A DNA stretch of 64,000 bases from Arthrobacter sp. OAP107 (GTDB taxonomy: Bacteria > Actinomycetota > Actinomycetes > Actinomycetales > Micrococcaceae). The notes under the pieces are model-generated. The model was not told where the DNA came from, ran no database searches, and worked only from the letters and a program-made list of their open reading frames with translations. The position numbers and the translations under genes are program-made. The stretch spans positions 1,178,001 through 1,242,000 of the forward strand of contig NZ_JBEPOK010000001.1 of NCBI RefSeq assembly GCF_040546765.1, written 5' to 3'. Positions 29,479-37,187 of the stretch are shown here, in pieces; the stretch's first letter is position 1, and every line of letters begins with the position of its first letter.

Positions 29479-29700
29479 ATGGCCAAGAAGGACGGGGTCA
29501 TTGAGATCGAGGGCGTAGTGACTGAGGCGCTGCCCAATGCGATGTTTCGCGTTGAGCTCACCAACAAGCACGTCGTCCTGGCACACATCTCTGGAAAGAT
29601 GCGCCAGCACTACATCAGGATTCTTCCTGAGGACCGCGTAGTGGTGGAGCTGAGCCCTTACGACCTGACACGTGGTCGTATCGTCTACCGCTACAAGTAA
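29479..29700 (+). CDS. infA: Translation initiation factor IF-1
   Basis: IF-1, 73 residues, an OB-fold protein that occupies the A-site during initiation. MAKKDGVIEIEGVVTEALPN at the start and EDRVVVELSPYDLTRGRIVY near the end leave no doubt. The ATG at 29479 follows GCGGAGG; the frame is open further upstream, but that part has no similarity. It heads the alpha-operon-like cluster. Confidence 0.97.
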   Translation: MAKKDGVIEIEGVVTEALPNAMFRVELTNKHVVLAHISGKMRQHYIRILPEDRVVVELSPYDLTRGRIVYRYK

Positions 29701-29770
29701 ACGTTGGGCGGCCAAGGCAATTGCCTAAGGCCGCTCCATCGGCCCAACTGCTATCACGCAAAGGAACGCC

Positions 29771-29884
29771 ATGAAGGTCAAGCCGAGCGTCAAGCAGATC
29801 TGCGAAAAGTGCAAAGTGATCCGCCGTAACGGCCGGGTCATGGTGATCTGCGAGAACCCGCGCCACAAGCAGCGCCAGGGCTAA
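29771..29884 (+). CDS. rpmJ: 50S ribosomal protein L36
   Basis: L36, 37 residues, MKVKPSVKQICEKCKVIRRN at the start. It is the zinc-binding form: C11, C14, C27 and H32 (C-x2-C-x12-C-x4-H) are all present. ATG after AAAGGAA. Located 70 bases after infA, its usual place. Confidence 0.96.
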   Translation: MKVKPSVKQICEKCKVIRRNGRVMVICENPRHKQRQG

Positions 29885-29979
29885 TTCCCGTCAGGGAATC
29901 CCTGGGTTGCTAACCCACGCAAGTAAATAAAGGCAGCACAAGCTGAACTGGGACGTATGGGCCCGGACAGCTAACCCCC

Positions 29980-30028
29980 GGTCGGAGGCTGGGGCCGCAC
30001 TGAAAGTGCGGGTGTACTGCCTACGACC
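29980..30028 (+). other. Structured element in the rpsM leader
   Basis: An outer stem of 10 positions with one mismatch (29980-29989 with 30019-30028) encloses a perfect 7-bp stem (29995-30001 with 30005-30011, GAA loop). It ends 28 bases before the rpsM start. Position and form suggest a ribosomal-protein feedback site like the alpha-operon leader; the sequence itself is not one I recognise. Confidence 0.5.
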
Positions 30029-30056
30029 TCCGGTTTATTCAAGGAGTACTGCCACT

Positions 30057-30431
30057 ATGGCTCGTCTCGCTGGCGTAGACATTCCCCGCGAAAAGCGGCT
30101 GGAAATTGCGCTTACTTACATCTACGGCGTGGGCAAGACCCGTGCACACGAAACCCTGGCTGCCACCGGCATCAGCGCTGACGTTCGGGTCAAGGACCTG
30201 ACGGACGCGCAGCTGGTAGAGCTGCGTGACTACATTGAAGGCAACTACAAGGTTGAGGGTGACCTTCGCCGCGAAGTGGCAGCAGATATCCGCCGCAAGG
30301 TTGAAATCGGCAGCTACGAAGGCCTGCGTCACCGCAAGGGCCTGCCCGTACGCGGTCAGCGTACGAAGACCAACGCTCGTACCCGCAAGGGCCCGAAGCG
30401 TACCGTCGCCGGCAAGAAGAAGGCCCGCTAA
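30057..30431 (+). CDS. rpsM: 30S ribosomal protein S13
   Basis: S13, 124 residues, bridges the subunits and contacts P-site tRNA. MARLAGVDIPREKRLEIALT at the start and GLPVRGQRTKTNARTRKGP near the end are diagnostic. The ATG at 30057 follows AAGGAG. The upstream 172 bases hold the structured element at 29980-30028. Confidence 0.97.
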   Translation: MARLAGVDIPREKRLEIALTYIYGVGKTRAHETLAATGISADVRVKDLTDAQLVELRDYIEGNYKVEGDLRREVAADIRRKVEIGSYEGLRHRKGLPVRGQRTKTNARTRKGPKRTVAGKKKAR

Positions 30432-30502
30432 ACCGCATTTGCCTGACGGCAAATGTGGGATCAGCACGGCCTTCCCCCAAATAACTTTCTGTAGGAGAAG
30501 AA

Positions 30503-30904
30503 ATGCCCCCGAAGACTCGTGGCGCGGTTCGCAAGCCGCGTAAGAAGGACAAGAAGAATATCGCGCTTGGCCAGGCGCACATCAAGAGCACGTTCAACAA
30601 CACCATCGTGTCCATCACGGACCCGACCGGTGCTGTAATCTCCTGGGCTTCCGCCGGTGAGGTTGGATTCAAGGGCTCGCGTAAGTCCACCCCGTTCGCT
30701 GCGCAGATGGCTGCCGAAGCCGCCGCCAAGCGTGCACAGGAGCACGGCCTGAAGAAGGTTGACGTGTTCGTCAAGGGACCGGGTTCCGGACGCGAAACCG
30801 CAATCCGTTCGCTGCAGGCTGCCGGCCTCGAGGTTGGCTCCATCCAGGACGTCACCCCCGCCGCGCACAACGGCTGCCGTCCGCCGAAGCGCCGCCGCGT
30901 CTAA
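30503..30904 (+). CDS. rpsK: 30S ribosomal protein S11
   Basis: S11, 133 residues, on the platform where mRNA exits. HIKSTFNNTIVSITDPTGAV and the C-terminal DVTPAAHNGCRPPKRRRV are the family ends. ATG after GTAGGAG. In many actinobacteria rpsD (S4) follows; here a 132-base gap with a 14-bp hairpin leads directly to rpoA. Confidence 0.97.
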   Translation: MPPKTRGAVRKPRKKDKKNIALGQAHIKSTFNNTIVSITDPTGAVISWASAGEVGFKGSRKSTPFAAQMAAEAAAKRAQEHGLKKVDVFVKGPGSGRETAIRSLQAAGLEVGSIQDVTPAAHNGCRPPKRRRV

Positions 30905-30923
30905 GTACTTTCCGTGCACCGGA

Positions 30924-30956
30924 GCTTGCCCGGACCCGTTTCGGGTCCGGGCAAGC
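30924..30956 (+). other. 14-bp hairpin between rpsK and rpoA
   Basis: GCTTGCCCGGACCC (30924-30937) pairs exactly with 30943-30956 across GTTTC. No T-run follows. It stands where rpsD would be expected in other actinobacteria and may reduce or process the transcript before rpoA. Confidence 0.6.
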
Positions 30957-31036
30957 CCAGCGCGTTAAGTCCTCAGACCGATTTTCCACCACCTGTGTTG
31001 CGTCATATAGCGGATGCTCGCCGAAAGGAAACCTAA

Positions 31037-32047
31037 GTGCTCATTGCACAGCGCCCCACCCTCTCCGAAGAGGTCGTCTCCGAAAACCGCTCCCGGTTCA
31101 TCATTGAACCGCTGGAGCCGGGCTTCGGTTACACCCTCGGAAACTCCCTCCGCCGTACCCTGCTCTCCTCCATCCCCGGTGCCGCTGTAACCAGCATCCG
31201 GATCGATGGCGTGCTGCACGAGTTCACGACGGTTCCGGGTGTCAAGGAAGATGTCACCGAGATCATCCTCAACATCAAGAACCTCTCCGTGTCTTCCGAG
31301 CACGACGAGCCGGTTGTTGCTTACCTGCGCAAGCAGGGCCCCGGAGTCGTCACCGCTGCGGACATCGCTCCGCCGGCCGGCGTCGAGTTCCACAACCCGG
31401 ATCTGCACATTGCCACGCTGAACTCGAAGGGCAAGTTCGAACTCGAACTGACCATCGAGCGCGGCCGCGGCTACGTTTCGGCAGCTCAGAACAAGTCCGG
31501 CGACGCAGAGATCGGCCGCATTCCGGTTGACTCCATCTACTCGCCGGTGCTGAAGGTTACTTTCCGCGTGGAAGCCACCCGTGTTGAGCAGCGCACCGAC
31601 TTCGACAAGCTCATTGTCGACGTCGAGACCAAGCAGGCCATCGCCCCGCGCGATGCCGTTGCTTCCGCTGGCACGACCCTGGTGGAACTGTTCGGTCTGG
31701 CCCGCGAGCTGAACACCGCAGCTGAGGGTATCGAGATTGGCCCGTCGCCGACGGATGCTGCCCTGGCAGCAGACATGGCTCTGCCGATCGAGGATCTGGA
31801 CCTCACCGTCCGTTCCTACAACTGCCTCAAGCGTGAGGGCATCCACACCGTGGGTGAACTCGTTGCCCGCTCCGAGGCTGACCTGATGGACATCCGCAAC
31901 TTTGGTGCGAAGTCCATCGATGAGGTCAAGGCAAAGCTGGTTGAACTGGGTCTGTCCCTGAAGGACTCCCCTCCCGGTTTCGACCTGGCAGCCCGCGCCG
32001 CAGCCATCGAAGAGGACGACGCCGCGTTCAGCGACGACGAGCTCTAA
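31037..32047 (+). CDS. rpoA: DNA-directed RNA polymerase subunit alpha
   Basis: Alpha subunit, 336 residues, GTG start after GAAAGGAAA. The N-terminal assembly domain carries GFGYTLGNSLRRTLLSS; the C-terminal domain, which contacts promoter DNA and activators, carries RSYNCLKREGIHTVGELV and the helix with FGAKSIDEVKAKLVELG. The very end is acidic. rplQ follows after 78 bases. Confidence 0.98.
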   Translation: MLIAQRPTLSEEVVSENRSRFIIEPLEPGFGYTLGNSLRRTLLSSIPGAAVTSIRIDGVLHEFTTVPGVKEDVTEIILNIKNLSVSSEHDEPVVAYLRKQGPGVVTAADIAPPAGVEFHNPDLHIATLNSKGKFELELTIERGRGYVSAAQNKSGDAEIGRIPVDSIYSPVLKVTFRVEATRVEQRTDFDKLIVDVETKQAIAPRDAVASAGTTLVELFGLARELNTAAEGIEIGPSPTDAALAADMALPIEDLDLTVRSYNCLKREGIHTVGELVARSEADLMDIRNFGAKSIDEVKAKLVELGLSLKDSPPGFDLAARAAAIEEDDAAFSDDEL

Positions 32048-32125
32048 CAAGCAGATCTTGGCCGAGGGGCTGGCCCGCACCACGTTGTGCGCAGCCTCCC
32101 GGCTTCCATATGAGGAGAAACAATT

Positions 32126-32710
32126 ATGCCTACCCCCACTAAGGGCCCGCGCCTCGGTGGCGGCCCGGCTCACGAGCGTCTCATGCTCGCGAACCTGGCT
32201 TCCGCACTGTTCGAGCACAAGCGGATCACCACCACGGTCACCAAGGCCAAGCGCCTGAAGCCGTACGCAGAGCGCCTGGTCACCTTCGCCAAGCGCGGCG
32301 ACCTCGCTTCCCGCCGCCGCGTTCTCGGCCTGATCAGCAACAAGGGCGTCGTCCACGAGCTGTTCACCGACATCGCCCAGGCTGTGGAGAACCGCAACGG
32401 CGGCTACACCCGCATCACCAAGATCGGCAACCGTAAGGGCGACAACGCTCCCATGGCTGTCATCGAGCTGGTTCTCGATCCGGTTTCCGCCAAGCAGGCC
32501 GTTGTAGCCGAGGCTACCCAGGCCGCTGCCGCTGCTGCTCCGGCTGCAGAGGAAGCTCCGGAGGCAGAGGTCGTCGAGACCGAAGCTGCAACCGAAGAGG
32601 CTCCGGCCGCTGAGGAAGCTCCGGCTGAAGAGGCTGCTGCTGAAGAGGCTCCGGCCGAGGAAGCTGCCGCTGACGAAGCTGCTGCCGACGAGGCCAAGGA
32701 CGCGAAGTAA
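32126..32710 (+). CDS. rplQ: 50S ribosomal protein L17, with Ala/Glu-rich tail
   Basis: L17, 194 residues against about 125 usually. The family core is residues 1-130: TKGPRLGGGPAHERLMLANL, KRLKPYAERLVTFAKRGD and the RKGDNAPMAVIELV end. The last 60 or so residues are repetitive Ala/Glu/Pro/Asp, such as EEAPAEEAAADEAAADEA. Its transcript probably ends at the hairpin 32752-32791, inside truA. Confidence 0.96.
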   Translation: MPTPTKGPRLGGGPAHERLMLANLASALFEHKRITTTVTKAKRLKPYAERLVTFAKRGDLASRRRVLGLISNKGVVHELFTDIAQAVENRNGGYTRITKIGNRKGDNAPMAVIELVLDPVSAKQAVVAEATQAAAAAAPAAEEAPEAEVVETEAATEEAPAAEEAPAEEAAAEEAPAEEAAADEAAADEAKDAK

Positions 32711-32728
32711 TTCGCTAAATCCTTCGCA

Positions 32729-32742
32729 TAGACTTGAGTCTA
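32729..32742 (+). promoter_or_regulatory. Leaderless truA promoter (-10 element) and small palindrome
   Basis: TAGACT (32729-32734) stands 7 nt before the truA ATG at 32742, the spacing expected when transcription starts at the A of ATG. No ribosome binding site precedes the ATG. TAGACT and AGTCTA form an inverted repeat around TG. No convincing -35 was found. Confidence 0.5.
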
Positions 32743-33632
32743 TGACCCACCAAAAACCCGCTGCTCCCGATCTGGGGGGCGGCGGGTTTTTGCGTATCCG
32801 GCTCGATCTGGCGTACGACGGCGGCCCGTTTAGCGGGTGGGCAGTGCAGCCAGGTTTGCGTACCGTTCAGGGAGTTCTGGAGGATGCGCTCGAGCTCTTA
32901 CTCCGCCGGCCCATACGCGTCACGGTGGCCGGGCGTACTGACGCCGGCGTGCATGCCCGCGGCCAGGTGGTCCACCTCGACCTCACGGAAGCCGAGTGGC
33001 TGGGACTGAACCGTGGCGCGGCCGTCGATCCCGCCGTCGCACTTCTCCGGCGCTTGCGGGGCACGCTCAGCCGCGGGCTGGGGGACCAGACCGGCGCTAT
33101 CGTGGTGCACCACGCCGCCTTGGCCCCTGAAGGCTTTGACGCCCGCTTCTCCGCCCTGTGGCGCCGTTACAGTTACCGGATCGGGGACGGTCCGGACAAG
33201 TGGGATCCCCTCAGCAGGTACGACACCCTCTGGCACAAGACGCCCCTGGACGTGGACCTGCTGAATGAGGGCTCGGCGAAGCTGCTGGGCCTGCACAACT
33301 TCCTGAGCTTCTGCAAGCCGCGCGAAGGCTCCACGACTGTACGTGAGCTGCAGCGGTTCGAGTTCTCCCGCGGGCAGGACGGCGTTATCGTCGCCACCGT
33401 CCAGGCCGACGCCTTCTGCCATAACATGGTGCGCGCCCTGGTGGGGTCGGCACTGTACGTGGGGGAGGGGCAGGAGCGTCCGGAGTGGCTGCACGAGCGC
33501 CTGCTGGCACGGAAACGGGACGCGCGTTCCGTCCTGGCTGCGCCGCACCCCCTGGTGTTCGAGGAAGTGGCCTACCCCTCCGACGGCGAACTGCTCGCCA
33601 GGGCTGAGCTCACCCGGGCGCTCCGGGAGTAA
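32742..33632 (+). CDS. truA: tRNA pseudouridine synthase A
   Basis: Makes pseudouridine at positions 38-40 of tRNA anticodon arms; 296 residues. The catalytic Asp is D67 in VAGRTDAGVHARGQVVHLDL, and RLDLAYDGGPFSGWAVQPG and SFCKPREGSTTVREL are family motifs. The ATG at 32742 lacks a ribosome binding site but lies 7 nt after TAGACT, so a leaderless mRNA is likely. A TTG at 32790 is an alternative start, but it falls within the T-run of the hairpin at 32752-32791. Residues 4-17 are encoded by the rplQ terminator hairpin, which is why they read KPAAPDLGGGGF. Confidence 0.93.
   Translation: MTHQKPAAPDLGGGGFLRIRLDLAYDGGPFSGWAVQPGLRTVQGVLEDALELLLRRPIRVTVAGRTDAGVHARGQVVHLDLTEAEWLGLNRGAAVDPAVALLRRLRGTLSRGLGDQTGAIVVHHAALAPEGFDARFSALWRRYSYRIGDGPDKWDPLSRYDTLWHKTPLDVDLLNEGSAKLLGLHNFLSFCKPREGSTTVRELQRFEFSRGQDGVIVATVQADAFCHNMVRALVGSALYVGEGQERPEWLHERLLARKRDARSVLAAPHPLVFEEVAYPSDGELLARAELTRALRE
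32752..32791 (+). terminator. rplQ terminator inside the truA reading frame
   Basis: A 17-bp stem with two G-U pairs (32752-32768 with 32775-32791) and a 6-nt loop ends in TTTTT; AAAAA opens it. By form this is a strong intrinsic terminator, yet it lies in codons 4-17 of truA. Confidence 0.85.
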
Positions 33633-33763
33633 TTGGCCGCCCGGCTCCTCTGCTGCCTTGCGACCTGGTGTCGCGGGTGTGAGGGTCGTGCCTCATTTCC
33701 AGGCATACAGCGAGTAGGCTGAGACGCAGTCTTTAATCATGCGGTCCTTACAGGGGGTAAGGG

Positions 33764-34534
33764 ATGAATGATCGTCGCGTCGTTGTCGTCATCGACAGGG
33801 ATGAGGAAGTCCGGTCAGTGTTGCAGGCCACGCTCGGGGAGGCCGGGTTCGAGGTGCACTGTGCTGCCACCGGTGAATCCGGGGTGGCGCTGGTGCGCGC
33901 CAAGCAGCCGGACACTGTCACGCTGGACCTGGCGCTTCCGGACACGGACGGCTACGACGTGCTGCGCCGCATCCGCGAGTTCAGCCACACGTACATCCTG
34001 ATCATCACCGCACGGAGCGGCCTTCGGGCCACCTTGAGGGGGTTCGATGCCGGGGCTGACGACTACATGGTCAAGCCCATCCGGCCACGGGAGCTCCGGG
34101 CACGAGTGGACGGTATGCTGCGCCGGCCCCGGCAGCTGACCGTCCCGCCGATCGTGACGCCGCGGGAGCCGCTCCTCATGTCCCCGAGGCTGCGGGGTTA
34201 TGTGAACAGCTACGAGCACAAGGGGCTGGAGCTGGACTACGCGGCGCGGGCTGCCACCATCGGAGGCTGCACCCTGCAGCTGACCCGCACCGAGTTCGAC
34301 CTGCTGCACATCCTGCTGCAGCGCGGCACCGGCGTGGTAACCAAGACGGAACTCGTCGGGCTTCTGGGCCTCATACAGCGCGACGAAGGCCCGGATGGCA
34401 GCGCGGCGGGCTCGCGGGACCCCGGCCGGATCATCGAAACCCACATCGGCAACCTGCGCCGGAAGCTGGGGGACGACGCGAGGAAACCACGCTGGCTTAA
34501 GACGGTCCGCGGGTCCGGCTACACCTTGGCGTAG
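33764..34534 (+). CDS. OmpR/PhoB-family response regulator
   Basis: 256 residues. Receiver domain 5-120: acidic residues in DRDEE, the phosphorylation site D55 in VTLDLALPD, T82 and K104 (DDYMVKPI). The C-terminal winged helix carries LTRTEFDLLHILLQ and IETHIGNLRRKLGDD and ends in KTVRGSGYTLA. It should bind DNA as a phosphorylated dimer. The next gene encodes only a kinase-type ATPase domain, so its true partner is uncertain. It is a paralogue of the regulator at 39108-39887, with the same D55 and K104 spacing. Confidence 0.92.
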   Translation: MNDRRVVVVIDRDEEVRSVLQATLGEAGFEVHCAATGESGVALVRAKQPDTVTLDLALPDTDGYDVLRRIREFSHTYILIITARSGLRATLRGFDAGADDYMVKPIRPRELRARVDGMLRRPRQLTVPPIVTPREPLLMSPRLRGYVNSYEHKGLELDYAARAATIGGCTLQLTRTEFDLLHILLQRGTGVVTKTELVGLLGLIQRDEGPDGSAAGSRDPGRIIETHIGNLRRKLGDDARKPRWLKTVRGSGYTLA

Positions 34535-34599
34535 AGCTATATGGTGCGCCCCCGCGGGGCACCCTCCAAATGGGGGGTCGTCCCAAAAACAATAGGAAA

Positions 34600-35115
34600 A
34601 TGCCAAGCATGCGGGCGCACCGTGGATGCATGGAATCAATGCAAAGCGACGGTGTTGTCGCGGTCCATGGTGTTCTCACTGATCTACACCAGGTCGATTT
34701 CTACGTGCTTGGTGTGGCCGGTGCAATTAACCGGCTGACTCTTCCGCTCCGTGAAAGGGGCGTCGCAGTCCGTATGGAAACGCCTCACCACGGAATGGAG
34801 GTGAACAGAGATTCCGCATTGCTCCTGTACAGAGCCGCCCAGGAGCTGCTGAGCAACATACACAAGTTTGCCGAAGCATCAGCCGTGACTGTCAGACTGT
34901 GCTGCGTGTGTAAGACCGGGGCCAGCCATGGGGTTCAACTCCAGGTATCCGATGACGGCGTCGGCTTTGACGCCCTGACTGTCAGCCACGGGAGGCACAC
35001 GGGTATGGGGCTTCAGCTCATGCGACTGGCTGTAGACGCCGCAGGGGGCGGTGTGACCGTTCTTTCATCGGCCTCGGAGGGAACCTGCGTGACGGTGACA
35101 CTGCCGCTGGACTAG
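34600..35115 (+). CDS. Lone histidine-kinase-type ATPase domain protein
   Basis: About 171 residues. It has the HATPase_c elements of NarX/DesK-type kinases: N box YRAAQELLSNIHKFAEAS, G1 box VSDDGVGFD and G2 box GMGLQLMRLAVDAAGG, then a SEGTCVTVTLPLD end. No HisKA or HisKA_3 dimerisation domain with a phosphorylatable His is visible, and there is no membrane segment. The N terminus (about 45 residues) is not recognisable. Start uncertain: ATG 34600 after AGGAAA is chosen, ATG 34570 is possible. Probably cotranscribed with the regulator before it. It may be a kinase remnant, an anti-sigma-type ATPase, or a partner of another dimerisation protein. Confidence 0.7.
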   Translation: MPSMRAHRGCMESMQSDGVVAVHGVLTDLHQVDFYVLGVAGAINRLTLPLRERGVAVRMETPHHGMEVNRDSALLLYRAAQELLSNIHKFAEASAVTVRLCCVCKTGASHGVQLQVSDDGVGFDALTVSHGRHTGMGLQLMRLAVDAAGGGVTVLSSASEGTCVTVTLPLD

Positions 35116-35119
35116 CGGG

Positions 35120-37072
35120 TCACCGGATTGGCCCTCCAGCCTGCACTGCCGGGGATGATGCCCAGTCGGGCAAAGGATCCGCTGGCAGACGTAACTCCGG
35201 GCCGTTGAGGGTGTCGGGACCGTCGTAGCTGTCGCAGTTGTCTGCGTCGTCGAAGCTTCCGGCGTCGATGACGCCGTTGGGAGTGGTGACGCCCTCGAAG
35301 TCTGTGGGGTGGTCGGGGAAGCCTGCGGGATTGTCGGTCCAGTCCGGCGCCACGGATGAGTCGAGCGGTTCCAGCCATTCTTCGGGTGCGAGCCAGGCCT
35401 GCGGTTCCGACATGACTTGCCCCGACTGTGGCTCCGGCCAAGCGTGGCCGGTTGGCCATTCCGGCAAGTTTTGGCCGGGCGGTGGTTCCGGCCAGGTGGG
35501 TGGTTCCCAGTCCTGGTGCTCGGCCGGGTAGGACCGGCCCGACGGTGAGATCCAGCCCGGTGGGGTGTCGCGGGTGGCACCGACCGGTTGCCACGCTGTG
35601 GAGTGTTTCAACCTGTGGTGTTTCGGGCAGGGTTGGCCGAGGTTGGCGACGCCGGTGCCGCCGCCGTCTGCCCAGGCGAGGATGTGGTCGGCGTCGTTGT
35701 CCAGGGAGTGGTTGTTGCAGTTCGGGAACGTGCATTTGGCGTCGCGGAGCCGCAGCCATTGGCGCATCGGTTTGGTCAGCCGGTAGCTGGTGCGGCCGAT
35801 CTCCAGTGGTGCACCGTCGCGCGGGTCGGTGAGGACCCGGAGGAATGAGGTTGCGCCCTCGGCGACCAGCCGGCGGGCCATGGACGGCGGGATCGGACCG
35901 TGCCCGTCGAGTGTGGCCGGTTCCCCGGACAGGCCGAGCAGCGAAAACACCGGCACGGTGACCAGAACCAGCGCCGCCGGTGACGGCACACCACCGCGCG
36001 GCAATCCCGAGGACGGCACCCCGCTGGGATGCAATCCCGGGGACGGCACACCGCCGGGCTGGGTGGCGCCGCCGGCTGCCACATCAATGGCCCGGGCAAA
36101 GTCGGCGGGCAGGAGAGCTGTGGGAAGTAAGTTTGCGGGCGATGACCCGGCGGCGACGGAATCTGTCGGCACGAGACTTGTGGGAATGAATGCAGTGGCC
36201 GGGTCTTCAGCGGAACCGTCCACCGGCAGTGCTGGGCCGAGCAGCCATGCGGCGGCAGCATCGACCCGGAGCTGGGTCAGGGTGCGGGTTTCGGTTGGTC
36301 CCTGCATGGCGCGGGCGGCGGTGGTGGTGCGGTTCCAGATCCCGGCGGCCTGGTCCGCGGGCAGATACGCCGAGAGCCAGGCCATGCCGTCCCGGTCCGG
36401 GGCATACTCCAGCCGCCGGTCCTTCACACACTTGTGGTGGCGTTTTTCGATGCTGACCGGATGATGCCGTTCCCGCCAATACCGCGCCTTCGCCCGGAAC
36501 CGCGCCGGCGCCAGCTCCCCGGCCGGGCAACCCCGCGCATACCCCGGCGCGTCCGGGTCCAGGAAATGCGCCTCAAACGCCGCCGCCGCTTCCGGCCCTA
36601 GCCCGTCGGTTTCGTCGCACATGATCCGCCCGTGCTGCCATGAGAGGGTTCCTGCCCCGAGCGCGGTCAGCGTCAACGGCAGGTCCGTACTGAGCCTGGC
36701 CGATTCATCCAGAAACCGGGCCGCCGACCCCTCACTCACTGTCAGCGCACAGGCCACCTCAGCAGTCAGTGACATCTGCCGGACAATACGATCCGACGGG
36801 CTCTCAGCCGGCGGCGCCATCGCGGCATCGGTGGCTGCCGACCCGGCCGCCAGATGCACCTTCGCGGCGGCAATCCTGGCTTCCATCCCGGCCACTTTGG
36901 CCAGACCACCCAGGAACGTATCCGCCTGCTCCTGCAGTGGGTCCGGCTCCTCCTGCAGTGGATTCGCGCCCGTCAGGCCTGGATCGCTGGCTCTGCGGAG
37001 CTCGGCAGCCAGCTCTGCGGCAGAGGCACTAACAGCGTCCAACGCCTCCGCAGCTGCCGCACTCTTATCCAT
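35120..37072 (-). CDS. DUF222 / HNH endonuclease domain protein (13E12 type)
   Basis: About 650 residues. The N-terminal two thirds match the DUF222 proteins that are multi-copy in actinobacteria. The HNH part reads CTFPNCNNHSLDNDADHILAWADGG up to KHHRLKH, with the expected Cys and His ligands. Start chosen at ATG 37072, as the sequence further upstream is not conserved in style. Two low-complexity parts stand out: a Ser/Gly/Pro linker encoded by a 30-bp repeat (35982-36057) and a C-terminal tail of about 150 residues rich in Trp, Pro and Glu. Role unknown; a nuclease with selfish behaviour is one idea. Confidence 0.85.
   Translation of the reverse strand: MDKSAAAAEALDAVSASAAELAAELRRASDPGLTGANPLQEEPDPLQEQADTFLGGLAKVAGMEARIAAAKVHLAAGSAATDAAMAPPAESPSDRIVRQMSLTAEVACALTVSEGSAARFLDESARLSTDLPLTLTALGAGTLSWQHGRIMCDETDGLGPEAAAAFEAHFLDPDAPGYARGCPAGELAPARFRAKARYWRERHHPVSIEKRHHKCVKDRRLEYAPDRDGMAWLSAYLPADQAAGIWNRTTTAARAMQGPTETRTLTQLRVDAAAAWLLGPALPVDGSAEDPATAFIPTSLVPTDSVAAGSSPANLLPTALLPADFARAIDVAAGGATQPGGVPSPGLHPSGVPSSGLPRGGVPSPAALVLVTVPVFSLLGLSGEPATLDGHGPIPPSMARRLVAEGATSFLRVLTDPRDGAPLEIGRTSYRLTKPMRQWLRLRDAKCTFPNCNNHSLDNDADHILAWADGGGTGVANLGQPCPKHHRLKHSTAWQPVGATRDTPPGWISPSGRSYPAEHQDWEPPTWPEPPPGQNLPEWPTGHAWPEPQSGQVMSEPQAWLAPEEWLEPLDSSVAPDWTDNPAGFPDHPTDFEGVTTPNGVIDAGSFDDADNCDSYDGPDTLNGPELRLPADPLPDWASSPAVQAGGPIR
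35982..36057. repeat. 30-bp tandem repeat in the HNH gene
   Basis: GACGGCACACC-like units begin at 35982, 36012 and 36042, each followed by GCAATCCC in the first two copies. The unit encodes a ten-residue Gly-Val-Pro-Ser repeat in the linker of the DUF222/HNH protein. Confidence 0.75.
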
Positions 37073-37121
37073 ACCCACAGCTTGCCACCGGCCTGGAACA
37101 AGAACCACGCTGCCTAGCGTC

Positions 37122-37172
37122 TATGTGGAAAACCGGGTTATGTGGAAAACCGGGTTATGTGGAAAACCGGGC
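37122..37172. repeat. Three tandem 17-bp repeats with DnaA-box-like core
   Basis: TATGTGGAAAACCGGGT occurs three times at 37122, 37139 and 37156 (last base differs in the third). The complement contains TTTTCCACA, which fits the relaxed DnaA box TTWTNCACA. The array lies just upstream of the HNH gene start and just past the end of the histidine kinase gene. Confidence 0.8.
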
Positions 37173-37187
37173 GCCCCCCAAACCGGG

